This document shows, piece after piece, positions 1-11,687 of a stretch of 64,000 bases of DNA. The DNA is taken from contig NQMI01000038.1 in the NCBI GenBank assembly GCA_002270565.1, forward strand, positions 289,332 to 353,331. Direction: 5' to 3'. Under the pieces are notes generated by a model. The model saw only the letters and a program-made list of their open reading frames with translations. It searched no databases and was not told where the DNA came from. The position numbers were made by a program, and so were the translations under genes. Every line of letters begins with the position of its first letter. Position 1 is the first letter of the stretch. This stretch comes from Stenocarpella maydis (taxonomy: Eukaryota; Ascomycota; Sordariomycetes; Diaporthales; Diaporthaceae).

Positions 1-3000
1 CCCCCCAAAAAAAAACCGTGGTTTGTTGCATGAACTGTCCTGCGCAAGGAACCACCTGGGGACTGCAGAGCCACCTCCTGTCGGGAGTGTGAGGAGTGTA
101 AGGAAGTGTGGTTCCCTACATTCTTACTAGTCTCCCGGTCTTTGGAAACGACTGCGACTCCGGCCGTCGAATCTGGCCAACTGTGGTTACAGCTCGGGGC
201 TTTCCACTCGGGTCATCTAGAGATCATTGCTGCGTCCCCATTACGCGGGATCCGGGGTTTGCTGCATGTTCACAACCGTGGGTCAATGCGCACATTGCAG
301 TGCCATGCGATGAAGCAAAATACGTCTTTCAAGGTGTTGGTGTCCAGGATACTCATCTCCCATGGTCCACAATCCTGACCATCAGACTCCTCATATCCCT
401 TGGAGCGACCCTGCCGGCAGCCCAAAGGAAATATGCACACACACACCACTCTTCTGCAATAGATCAAGGGCGGCGGCGGGCTGGAGCGATCATGGGCGTA
501 CAACCATCACAAATCGTCAGGCCTGGTTGACGATCCTGCCAGATGTGGATTTGCATCAACTGCTTCGTTTTAGTGCAGCCGCGGGAACCCTCGCCTACGA
601 CTATGATTGAACCTGTTTCGCTGCGTAGGAGTGGGTTTTCATCAATCAGGAGTGGACTGTCACCAAATTGGCAACGGTTGGTGTGGCCCTCCAAGTCAAC
701 CACACACCACACTCCGGTTAGGCTCATTGGCCTCGCAGTCCATCATCATCATGTGAGGCCCTCCAAGAGACCCTCGTGGCCGCAATAGGCGTTTGCGTCG
801 CCTTCATTGTGGGCATTCGATGCATCGTACATATGTACAACAGGTCTCTGCGCTGGGAAGCAAGTTGATGGTGTGTGGGTTCCCAACGAACCCTTTCATT
901 CCACTTTCCTCATTCAGAACGGGAGTGAATCTATCACCCGGCTGGGTGGGTCCCGTCGACTTTTTGTGAGGGAGGATCGGTCCTCACCGGTCTCACAGGC
1001 CGAACAAGCAGATCGATGAAAACTTCGTGCGGAGTCTTGCAAGGGGGACATGGGGGGATTCATTTTGCGGTCTCTGGTGGGAACAGTTTCTCCAGGAACT
1101 TTGGTTGTCATGTGGCTCCGTGGGCCGCCGATTACAGATGGCCAGATGCTGGAGAGAAAATAGGATCAGATCTGACCGCCATCGCCGCACAAGTACGCAA
1201 GCCCAGGGCCGAAGCGAAACGTGGGTCGGTGGCCGCCCGAGACAACGACGCCGTTTTGGTCCCCGTGGGTTCGGGCAAGAAAGCAGGCAACGATGCCCAG
1301 GGTGAATCAAGGTCTTACACCATGCACGACATGACTGAAGCCTTCTCGAATGGATCGAATTGTCGGTGAGCTGCGGAACAATGCGAGCTGAGGCGGGGAC
1401 CTTGGTTGTCATCATGCTCTGGGCGCGCGCTCCTGTGTGGCTGGGCAGGACTGACCTCCCCATGCAGTGAAGCGGTCGACGGCTTGATTCACGACTTTCA
1501 CGATTGCATCGCGCAGCGAGCAGGAAGCCTGCATATCAAATGTGGGACAATGTGGCAATCGCGGGCTGGGTGACGGGAGAAATCGAAATCCCACAGCTTG
1601 CTTTTCAACGGCCGCGTACACACGCTCGCGCACACCCTTCTTCCAGTTCCACCTGGGGATGCAAATTTCGGGCGGCTGGTACCGAGTCCAGTGATTGATG
1701 GGCAAGGACACAGACAATGGTCTCTATCTAGTATGCTCTGCAGCAGGCAAAAGCACCACCACAAGGCATTGATTACACTAATTACACAGTGAATGCTGTG
1801 TGATGGGCCCCTCGCATATGCAGCTGCACCCAGACAGAGTCCCTTGCGGAAGCGGACCGAGTGACACCTGCATGATTTGCCAACTGTGGGATATCGACCA
1901 GGACCCCCCAAAAGTGAGGCTTGACCAAGGTGAAGGTCAAGCCCCACCACAGGACATGGCCTGCGGCTTGGCCGCAGATAGCGTCATCCCCCCATGTCTT
2001 TCGTGCAGCTGGGCAAAAGGGCAGCCAGACGGGGCCAGACGGGCTGGTGGGGTAACCTCGGCGACCCGTTATCTGGCTCCCGTCTTCAGCTCCCGTCGCT
2101 GGCCACAGAAACGGCATTACACAAGGTCATGTGGCCCCCGAGGCGTGGTCACGATGTATGCCGAGCATCGAGTCCATTGGATGCGTGAGAACAAGGAGCG
2201 GGAATGAGCAAGATGGCCTGGCCTCCATTCCTTGCACACAGCTCGCCCGGGCGAGCCCGTCTCGCACGGGGTCCTCGACCTGATGGGAGACGAATGGCGA
2301 ACCTGGACGGTTCCCACCAGGACAAAATCTTGCTCGACGACCAGGGGCCGCTGTGGGCATCCACGAGAGGAGAAGGGAGATGCACGGCAGGCCGAATCTA
2401 GGCTTCCGGAGGACAAGTAAGAAAGAAAGAAAAAAGGCGGATATGGGGAACGACCGAGGTGGTCTAGTCGGCCGCCGTTCTCTTTTCGCGGCCCCCATGT
2501 TGTGACGATCGAGACCCTTCTTTTTCCGACGCTCGCCCGGATGCCCAGGACAGTTCGGCCACTATCTTCCCTGTGGCTATTGTGAGACCCATGCGACAGT
2601 TATTGCCAGGGAACACAAGATGAGGGGAAGTGTCGAGCAGAGAGTCATGCAGTGCTAGCCAAAGCAAATCCTCCCGTGCTGCCGTCTTCCCTCTCCCTCA
2701 CCCCCAGGCCAACCCCACGCAAGCCACAGCTTGTGCTGCATACGCGAGGTTGATAGACCGCGTCCTGTGCCTTGGTGTGTTCGCCAGGAAGCTGTGTAAC
2801 CCATCTCTCTGGGAGACAGCTCAAAACCCGGGGGAGATTGTGACGCTAGAGGTCGCACCGTGGCCGGGTGACGGGCGGATGGGCCTACGGACTGGCATGG
2901 CAGAATCAAAGACAGCAGCCACACGCCCGGCAAAATGAACAGTCAACAAGCAATGGTGGATGCTCCTCGGGGCCCGAGGCGGATACCCCTCAGTTCCTCC

Positions 3001-4002
3001 CCCTGGCCTCCTCAGCGTCGCATTCTTGCTCGCACCCCAGACCCTGGGCAGCCTCACCCTTGTCGCACGCTACGTGCCCAAGGGCGAGGGCTCCCATGCC
3101 TTGCTCCCGCCCAATGGGCAGAGGTCAACGGCCGGCGCTTGCGAGGAGCCAATCACGGACCTGACCTCCCCAACCTCCACGCCAATCACGACCCCGAAGA
3201 AGTAGCCTGCAGCATCTTCACGGCCGTGGCTTGTTGCTGTCGCTCCCTGATGCCCGACTGTGCAGGCCAGCCAGCCCGCGATGCTGGCCCGCTTGCCGCT
3301 CGTCTCTCGCCATGGGCCTGCCAAAAATACACTGGACACGCACCCACGGGCAGCATGCCACCACCGCCTGCTGCTCGTGGAGGGTCGCCCTGCGCTGTCA
3401 GTGACTGTCCGGCCTCCAACCCGCGGTGCGAGAAGCACGCACTGCCGGCCTGTGGATGCGGAGGCCTGTCTAGCGAGAGGAAAAGGCCTTTTTCTCGCCC
3501 TCGTTTCCGCCCCTCTCCCCACCTCGCTTGTGTCGGCGCATGTCATGTACCGTCTGCTCACCGGTACTGCGCCTGGCTACCTCTTGCTCACCTCCTCCCG
3601 CCCCGCCCCACCGCAGTGCTCTATTTGTTCGAAACACTCTTCGCTGCCCGCCATCACACCTGTGACCGACAGTCCTCATGCATATGCCGGCGCTGTGAAT
3701 CTTCTCACACAAGCGTGGTGGTGTCTCGTCCTGCCATACATAACCCCCTGTAGGCGCCCGCTCAAACAAATCGTGGTCCGATCCCTTTCCTGGTTTGCGA
3801 CCTTTGCTTGATTATATGGGCATAGCGGGATATTTCCTTTCACTGTTGCTGGCACCGAAAACATCGTCAATACGAACAGGCAATATTTCCTACTGTCAGA
3901 CAAGTATAAGAACCTGCGCTGGCAACAGCACCTTGGAGCGGCTCCAAATACCAAGAATACCGTCCAGGTAACCTGCGGCACCGAACACCGGAGCCACCCA
4001 AG
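1..4002. other. Intergenic, no gene seen
   Basis: About 4 kb upstream of the SAM/PH gene. Open frames of up to 272 codons exist on both strands around 2.9-3.8 kb, but they overlap each other, have biased Pro/Arg/Ser composition typical of GC-rich noncoding DNA, and show no recognisable domain. The right end probably holds the promoter and 5' leader of the gene that starts near 4,003. Confidence 0.5.
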
Positions 4003-6836
4003 ATGGTGAGTAGTACAACATCTGGCCCGGAGCAGCAGCCTCGGAGCCACAGATCGCTGACACGGCCCCACAGGAATTCGCCTCAAGGCACGCCATGGCC
4101 GAGAGGCCACACCGGGAAATGATGGAAAAGTCTCATTTCCGCGAAACTTTCTTCTCGGTCAAGAATGTACCGCCACAGAGGCCAGACTCGGTACATACCG
4201 AGTTTATGGAGACGGACTGGGAGGAAGATGATATCCTCAGCGAGCTCGAGGACGGCGACTCGTCTCCGCGTCTGAGCATCGACTCGGTAAGTACCTTGTT
4301 GCGCCATTGCCAGGCTTCAGTGGCCCCCTTGCAGCCCCATTACAGAATCAGTCGTGTCTGACAAACAACCCCAACACAGTCGCGAGGCGGACCTAGCATG
4401 ACAACTTTGTCCACGTACGATGAAATCCGCACTCCCGAGCAGCGGTCGATCGCACGGTTTGAGATGGGGCCCGACCCCGTGAAGCCGATTGTAGGCCCAA
4501 GAGGACCTCACCTGTTTCGCAGTTCCATTAGCAGCGCAAATTCCGCCGAGTACGAAAATGCGCTCTCCCTGTCGCCCATCACACCAAAGGTTTTCAATCG
4601 AGACGTCAACTACCAGATGCCCATCACCCTGGACCTGGATCTTCCGACACCTAGGGCGCCTCGCGACGGGCCATTTCAGTTTACGAGCCGGGAGCTGGAA
4701 ACCAAGAACCTGGCGCAGTGGTCCCCCGAGATGGTCGCACAGTGGATGCTCAATGCTGGCGTTGAGCTGCAGTTCGCAGAGACATTCGTTGAGAATGACA
4801 TTAATGGCGCGATTCTGATCACTCTGAAGTTTGAGGATTTGAAAGAGTTGGGTATCGCCTCGTTTGGCGTGAGGACAAAGATTTGGGAGGAGATCCAAGT
4901 CATGAAGGACATCCGAGCTGCACCGCCCGACCCCGAAACTCCCATAGAAGACGAGCCGAGCAGGGAAGTCAGGAGGGAGGAGAGGAGGCGCGACAAGCAG
5001 GAGTCCGGTGGTGAGTTAAGGCGTCGTCAGAGCAGCCGCCGGCGCAAGCATCCTCACAGCGAGGACACCATCCGGCCCGGGGAGTCCGTCTCCATTGTCG
5101 GCATTGAGCAGGTGATGCCCAAGCCGCACCAGTGCTCCAAGGGCGAGAACTGTCGCAAGTGGCGCAAACAGCAGAGGATGATCGAGGCGTTCAAGAACGA
5201 TCATCCCTTTGTCAACCTGGACAGCGGCGGCGTCATCATGGTTGCCGGCGACCCCGGGAACCCCGAGACTGCCAGAAGGATCGAGCCCGACGAGGAGGTT
5301 GTTTTCCGCCCAGTATCTGACGCCGTCCCTTCGGTCGTCGCTTCGTCAGATATTCTCGGTACGGAAGGGCTCCCTCCCCTTCAGTATCTACAGCAGGCCA
5401 CCCTCCGCAACGCTCAGGAGCAACAGAGGCGGGACAATGTACGCCAGTTCCTGGAGCTCCAGAACACCACTTCCTCAAGTGAGGTCCCACCGACACCGCC
5501 GTTTGAGATGCTTCCTCCCCGAAAGGCACCTCACGGGGGTCTTCGGTCCCTTTCGAAGCTGTCCATCCCGACCCAGCCCAGCCGCAGCCGCCCGGTTGAG
5601 GATATGCCAGAGTCGGCCTTCCCTGGCTCGGCGTGTCCAGGCTCGGCATACCCTTCCTCTGCGTATCCCCTCAACCAACCCACACAGCCCTCGTCCGCGG
5701 CCCAACAGCGCCGAGTCTCCCTGCCATCGCCGTCCCCTTCGCCGGACTCTCGTTCCAACACCCCAAATGGCGTCTACCGTTTCGGCACGCCGTTCTCTGA
5801 GATGGACGTCCCGGTCACGGCTGTGCCTATGGGACCCATCCCCCGGGACACCTCTCAGTCTGTGCCCCCAGAGATGAACTACCACTCCGTCTCCAACCCA
5901 CCACCTCGCTCTCAGTCACGGTCGACTTTCCGCAGGCGATCCTTCCTGGCCATGCCACCCGTGGATGAGAACAATGCTACCCAGACCGAGAATCACCGCC
6001 GCATACCCTCTCCCATCACCACGTTGGAGACTTCCCCTAGGTCGAAGCAGCAGCGGCCACTTCAGCCCCCACCGCGGGTACAGTGGCCCTGGTCGCCGCC
6101 AGCCAGCGCTCGGCAGTTCGAGACGGCAATCGCCCCCTTGCCAAAGGGACCCGGGAGCAGCTCATCGGGCAGCCGCAGCAGCAGCGGGCAGCACACGCCC
6201 AACAGCAGCGTCTCCTCAGGTACCAAGATCGGCTCCCCGCTGGGCGGCCATGCCAAGGACCCCAACAACTACCAATACCAGGGCTACATGAAGAAGCGCA
6301 AGACCAAGATGCTCCGCCACGAGTGGCACGAGCACTACGTCACGCTCAAGGGGACGCGGCTCGCGGTGCACAAGGACCACGAGGCCATCGACAGGACGCT
6401 CGAGTACGTGGACGTGGACGACTACGCAATCGCGTGCTCGTCGCTGGCGTCCACCTCCAAGCTCAACGCGGCCTTCAAGGCCATGAGCATCCGCAAGGAC
6501 AAGGGCATGACCAAGGCGGACATCGCCGCCTTCAGCTTCCAGCTCATCCCGCAGGGCGACATGAAGGGCGGCCTCCCCCGGCTCCGCAAGAGGGAGAGCT
6601 CCTTGGGCGGCGGCCGTCACCAGCGCAACGGCAGCTGGGACGGCGCCTCGGCCGTGGACGCGGCCGGGGCCCCGCCTCCCCCGCCCGACGCCGTCAACGG
6701 CACGGGCAAGACGCACCACTTCGCCGTCCGCAGCCGCGACGACCGCATCGACTGGATGAGGGAGCTCATGCTTGCCAAGGCGCTGCGCCAGAAGGGCGAG
6801 GGTTTCGAGGTCAGCGTTAACGGGAACATGATCTAG
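4003..6836 (+). CDS. SAM- and PH-domain protein, Boi-like polarity/scaffold factor
   Basis: Exons 4003-4005 (ATG only), 4074-4286 and 4380-6836 give about 890 aa. If the first intron is in the leader, translation starts at 4095 and gives 882 aa. Both introns (68 and 93 bp) have GTGAGT/GTAAGT donors and a CTGAC branch site, and all joins are in frame. A SAM domain lies near residues 180-250 (LAQWSPEMVAQWML onward) and a PH domain near 703-845 (from YQYQGYMKKRKTKML) with a basic, Gly-rich insertion. The middle is long, Ser/Pro-rich and probably disordered. SAM plus C-terminal PH is the arrangement of yeast Boi1/Boi2, which link Cdc42 polarity and exocytosis at the plasma membrane, but I see no SH3 domain. 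The PH domain is likely to bind phosphoinositides and the SAM domain to bind a partner. The role is inferred from domain content only. Confidence 0.88.
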
Positions 6837-8365
6837 TGGTGGGCGGCCCAAGTCACCATCACGTAACACACGAGTGCCGCGCCCCCCTCTTCCCCCCTAT
6901 TTATTTATTTATTTTATCGACGATTTGACGAAATATTAGGGTGGGCTAATTTGCATTTTGGAAAGGCGTTTTGGGCATAATGACCTTTTTATCTGTCTTC
7001 TTCCACACTTAGCTTCTCATGTTTTCGTCTTTTACTTTCCAATTTCGTTTCCTCCTCTCACTTATACCACAACCAGATATGACCACGAGATACCATGATA
7101 CCTTGGATGATTTGTTTACCTTTTTTTTTTTTGTATTCTCCCGGAGATGGAACGGCGCAAGCCCATAGTTTGGTGTATGAAGGGCTTATGGGCCGAACGA
7201 AAGAAGGGTTGAAAGCGTTTTTGGTTCAAGTTTTGGGCGGAGAAGACAACAGGAATCAGGTGAAGAGAGAGGCCTAGAGACAGGCCGGTGATCGCAAGAC
7301 AGAAAAAACGACAGGACCCAGAGTGTGGGATTGATAGTATAGCTAGCTTAGTTGTTTCGACGATGAGACTTGAGCCAACATGTAGGTACCCACGCTCTTT
7401 GAATGGGATGGCCATCTGATAATAGCAACTGGAGTCTCGAATAATTAATTCTTATGAATATCCGTCGTTCCCGGAAGTGAATTGGGAGCATTAAAAACCT
7501 GTGTCTTCAAACCTCACGGGTTTTGAGGTTGTACGCTTGGTTGTGATACAGACCTCATGTCCCACCGAGAGCGACCAGCCATATCTAGCTTGAGTTCTGG
7601 GCCTTACATACAGGACATGTCCGCATCGGGTCAGTCCTAACGTCTCTCTCTCCTAGGCTCGACGTGTGCTCTTATCCGCTTACCGCATGTTAACATCTGC
7701 AGATACGGCCTAAGAATGTCTCAGATGGCTCAGAAGACGACGTCCACATCAATTACCACAAGCACCAGACGCGTCTCAACTCAGCCACCAGGCGTCTTCA
7801 CATTCGCATGGTATTGTTACTAGTGTCCAATGCTGGTCCATTCTTGAATTTGCGGGCCGTCACCACGTCTTTGCCCAAACAGGTGGCCAGGAGACGCCGC
7901 AAAGCAGAGAGCAGCCCTGACTGCATCCATCTCTCCCGCGATTTTTCACTCAGCATCGCGCGGTCCGTCGAAAGCGAATGAGCCGGCATGGGGTAGTGAC
8001 ATATTCCCGCCCTTGGTAATGGAAGAATTATAGGATCTGACTTTGTGTACACATGCCAGGCGGGGCCTGAATTGGTGAGACGCGTGTGGGGTTCTGCGGA
8101 TATCATCTACTCGCTGCTATATAGGGATGCAAATATACACCGTATTACCTGGCATCGCCCTACATGTTGTGTCATTGGGCTGCGATGGTAACGATATTCC
8201 GTATATCCTACAGTACCTCCGCACCCTCACATGTCATTACCTGCACAAGTTGCGGGAGCCGTAGTCCAACAGCCCCAAACACATTATGCCGCTGTCCCAG
8301 ACCACGGAAAGCCCGCAGGGCGATACCTTGGGTGCACATGGGTTGGCAGCGAGGCACGGAGCCGC
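6837..8365. other. Intergenic: two 3' flanks
   Basis: This stretch separates the convergent 3' ends of the SAM/PH gene and SHR3. It holds a TTTA-repeat stretch near 6,898-6,918 and T-rich sequence consistent with 3' UTR and poly(A) signals. I see no coding sequence. Confidence 0.5.
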
Positions 8366-9102
8366 CTATTGCTTCTTCTTGGCGGCGCCCTTGGCCTGCT
8401 CTTCGGACTTCTCAATCTCGTCGTACTCATCCAGCTCCTTCTTCTCGGCGTACCACTGGCCGCCCTGGAGGACGAGGATGCCGACCAGGACCAGGGCAAG
8501 GATGGTGTTGCTCGCAGCCATCACCTTGAGGCTGTCGTCGCGGCCCAGGATGATCTCGCCGGTGAGGGGCCCGTCGTGCTTCTCGAGGAACTCGCCGCTG
8601 CTCCACAGGTCGCTCGAGATGGTGCGGAAGCCCTTGACGATGTTTGCGAGGTAGACGCCCATGCCGATGACGTAGAGGACGAGGGAGGCGCCGTCGAAGA
8701 GCATGTTGCTCTCGGAGGGCTTGAACAGCTTGATGAAGAAGCCCAGGAAGCCGACGGCCATGACGATGTGCAGCAGGCGTGCGATGAGGGGCGGCGACTG
8801 GTGCATCCACTTGAGGTGGACCTCGAGCTGGTCGAAGAAGGAGTCGGCGACGGGGTCCGAGGTCCAGAGGAGAGGGTAGTCGTAGGGGAACTGGGCGAAG
8901 ATGATGCCGAGGAAGAAGCACACGGCTGGGTCGCGGGGCGCGCCAGGTCAGCAATGCGGTCTGTGTGTTTGTGGCCGGGGGACCAGCAGCAAAGGGACCA
9001 CTCACGCCCGACGATCATGAAGGTCGCGAAGGAGCTGGAGCCGCGGTAGTCCTTGGACTTGACCGTCTTGGTCCGGTCGATCTTTGGGAGCAGGCCGGAC
9101 AT
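8366..9102 (-). CDS. SHR3: SHR3, ER membrane chaperone for amino acid permeases
   Basis: Two exons (9102-9006 and 8925-8366; intron of 80 bp with a GTGAGT donor) encode 218 aa, against 210 in yeast. The protein has four hydrophobic segments, the family block FFLGIIFAQFPYDYPLLW after the first one, and a charged cytosolic tail ending KKKQ that fits a KKXX ER-retrieval signal. Shr3 is an integral ER protein. It keeps polytopic amino acid permeases from aggregating and helps load them into COPII vesicles. The start chosen (MSGLLPKIDRTK) is the only ATG upstream of the first membrane segment in frame across the intron. Confidence 0.93.
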
Positions 9103-9956
9103 GGTGGGGATGTCTGATGGTGGACAGGCGGGGAACGGTGGATGGGGCAGAGAAGGAGAGCCTTGGTTGACTTGGCGCGACGGTGTCAGTGGGCGACGTC
9201 GTCGTGTGCGGTCGCTTTCCGGGTCGTCTGCGTAGGAAAAGGCGACTGGGCTGATGGCGTCGAGGGAAGCTGAAAAGGCAGCGAAATTTGGACGCAATGC
9301 TGGGATAGCAGCGTAACCCAGGCAGTGTAAGCTTACCTAAAGGATTGGCCTTATCTTTGATTGGCACGAGGCCCTGGCAGATCTCGGGTGGGGGGACTGC
9401 ACATGTGGTCCCAGGTGGCCCTGGCAGCCCCAGGCCCACCCCACAAGACCCTGAAGTTCCACCGGCCAGATAACACCGACAAAGCTTTGACGCCACACCA
9501 CTAGTGTACTACCTAGGTGGCTTAGAAATCTGCTCCTATCTGGTGGAAGCAGGCAAGGCTGGCTGGCTGGCCGGCCTGGCGAAATAGTCGTAATGGCATA
9601 GTAAAAAGACCAAATCCATTTTTCAACTTGAAAGGCGACCAGGATAACCACAGCAGCGGCAATCCCACTCTACATAGTAAACAGTTCCCCAGAACAAGAG
9701 TGGATGCTGTTTTGCGTTAACATGTAACGCTGGGTGTTTGAGCGTTTTCGACCGTATCAAGGGACAGCATGTAGCTCTCTTTTTTTTTTGGGGGGGGGTT
9801 TTTTTTGGGGGGGGGTGGGAATGGAAATAAAAAAAGAAAAAGGAGAAAGGAGAAAGAAAAGGTTGTTGCGATTGGATTTAGAAGGAAGCCAGCTGATTTA
9901 TTGTAACCGAACAACACCAAACTTGGCCAGGTCAAGTTAATAGCTTCCTGTCCTTG
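9103..9956. other. SHR3 upstream region with T/G homopolymer blocks
   Basis: This is the promoter side of SHR3. Near 9,780-9,815 there are four consecutive homopolymer blocks, about T10 G9 T8 G9. I see nothing else. Confidence 0.45.
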
Positions 9957-10287
9957 ATGGACACGAGGTAATGCTGCCACAGCTACTTGCCACTACTGTA
10001 CCAATTGGATAAAGGGTCCTCAGCTGCATGTTAGACACCTCTCCAGAATGAGCTAAACCGCCTCTGATTTTTGCAGTGCTGGCAAAGTTTTTGCTGGTAT
10101 TGCACAGCATGGATATACCTTGAGAACACACGATGTGGCCTTCAAGCAGTTGGCGGCATATAAAAATCAAATCAGATCGTTGAGTAACTATGGAGAGAAT
10201 GCTGACACGCTTGAAGTCAAGATTGATAAAAATCATATAACTTGGCATTTAAGCTTTGATGGAGATAGAGTGGACATGACTGAATAA
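9957..10287 (+). CDS. Possible small two-exon gene, unknown function
   Basis: I do not recognise this product. A 211 bp stretch (10077-10287) ending in TAA follows a good acceptor (TTTTTGCAG) and has coding-like, charged and unbiased composition, including GKVFAGIAQHGYTLRTHDVA and ITWHLSFDGDRVDMTE. An ATG at 9957 followed by a GTAATG donor at 9968 joins it in frame (11 nt + 211 nt) across a 109 bp intron, giving 73 aa. No signal peptide or membrane segment is visible. The gene may be longer upstream, or this may be the decayed last exon of something larger. It was called from composition and splice fit only. Confidence 0.33.
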
Positions 10288-11687
10288 TTCCGTAATCTGA
10301 CATGCTCAATTCGTTCTTTCGCAGAGGATTTCCTCTGCACGTAGAGAAAATTAAGAATGAATTACGACATGCCACACCCACAACCGGAAGTTTTTCGGAG
10401 CTGAGAATGGCCGTAGTGACACCTATCTTTGTATGCACACCTACTTGCCCCATGTGGAGTTGTCGGTCATCAGATTCTCAGCGACTCAGGCAGGAGTAGA
10501 CAATAAGGCTGGACCAAGCCCCCTGCTTGTCAACTTATCAGAGTCCACGGTCTTGACGGGCCCTCCCTTCATACTCCTTGGACGGAACTCTCTTGACCTT
10601 CAGGTAGTCCAGGTGTCCCCGTGTCCGGGTCAGGCTGCCTCCAACCAACTGTTGCTGAGACTTGCGCAAGGCGCAGCGGCCACAGATGGAGATACTCTTA
10701 CCTACACCAGCCTTGCGGGTGTGTTCGCATCTGTTGTCGCACCCGCCCCAGAGGTCTTCCCCCCTGCTCCGGCCGAAGAAGGGCCTTGACACGCTGCCGG
10801 AGGCACAAACCCCGGGACTCCCACTCTAGTGTCACGTCGCCACACTCGCAGCTCCTCTCTCCGGTGTATAAATGGCACATCGTGGTTGCAATGTTTCAAG
10901 GCTATGGTGCCTGTGGCCTGGGGGAGGCCTTTGCAGCCTGCAGACGGGGGGACTGTGGCCAGGTGGGAAAGAGGTGAGAAGGAAATGAGACGATCCATTC
11001 AGGGCCCTGCCTTAAGTAGAGGCTTTCACGCACTGATCTTCTCAACGACGCCTCATTGTCTGTCGAGTTCAGCGGCGTTGTTTACCACTTGAGGATCGCA
11101 GTTACTCGACTGCTGCCTAAACAAGGAAGAGTGAGGCTTTTTTGATGACGAGACAATGTGCCACACACGAGATGTGTCAATACTATCCTGAGGTGATCAG
11201 AGAAAGACCAGGAGCGCTTGGCATCTTCCATCTTTATGTTTATAATTGTTCTTGTTATCTCTTATGAGAGAGTATTGGGACGCATGTTAGAAGGGGTCAC
11301 GAGCACGGTACGGCGGGCTTACCACTACGAACGGCATTTCTGTGATTTTGACCTACATGGCTGATTCCACGCAATGTGAACTTCTTCCTTACCTAGGTAC
11401 AGCACCGTCCAATATCCCCCCCGTAGTGGCCTGCGCAATACCTTGGACCCAGGCGTCCCTTTCGTACGAAGAGCTCCCAGGAGAGTCCAGGGTGGTCGCG
11501 ATATCATAGCCATTCCTACGAGATGGCTGGAGCGTGGCCAAGACAGCGCCTCGAGAGCAGCCAGGAGAGGCCATCCATCGGGTCCCATGGCCGAGGCCTT
11601 GGGTACCAATAGCGGTCTGTACGGCCGCATAAAGAGCCACCACCTTCACTCAGACATGGCCCCCCGCCCCCCCAAAAGAAAAGGAGC
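10288..11687. other. Intergenic, no gene seen
   Basis: Mixed-composition sequence between the small unknown gene and the 3' end of the bisphosphatase gene. Open frames here overlap on both strands and carry no recognisable domain. Confidence 0.45.

Noticed and set aside
2935..3811. Overlapping open frames of 183-272 codons on the plus strand, with another of 163 codons on the minus strand
   Set aside because: Frames conflict, composition is Pro/Arg/Ser-rich as in GC-rich noncoding DNA, and no domain or splice structure supports any of them.
6083..6869. Long open frames of 217-245 codons overlapping the PH domain region on both strands
   Set aside because: They are shadows of the SAM/PH gene's codon bias (Ala/Arg/Gln or Val/Leu repeats); the sense frame carries the recognisable PH domain.
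8231..9049. 272-codon plus-strand frame opposite SHR3
   Set aside because: Antisense shadow rich in Glu/Asp/Val; the minus frame has the SHR3 family match and proper splicing.
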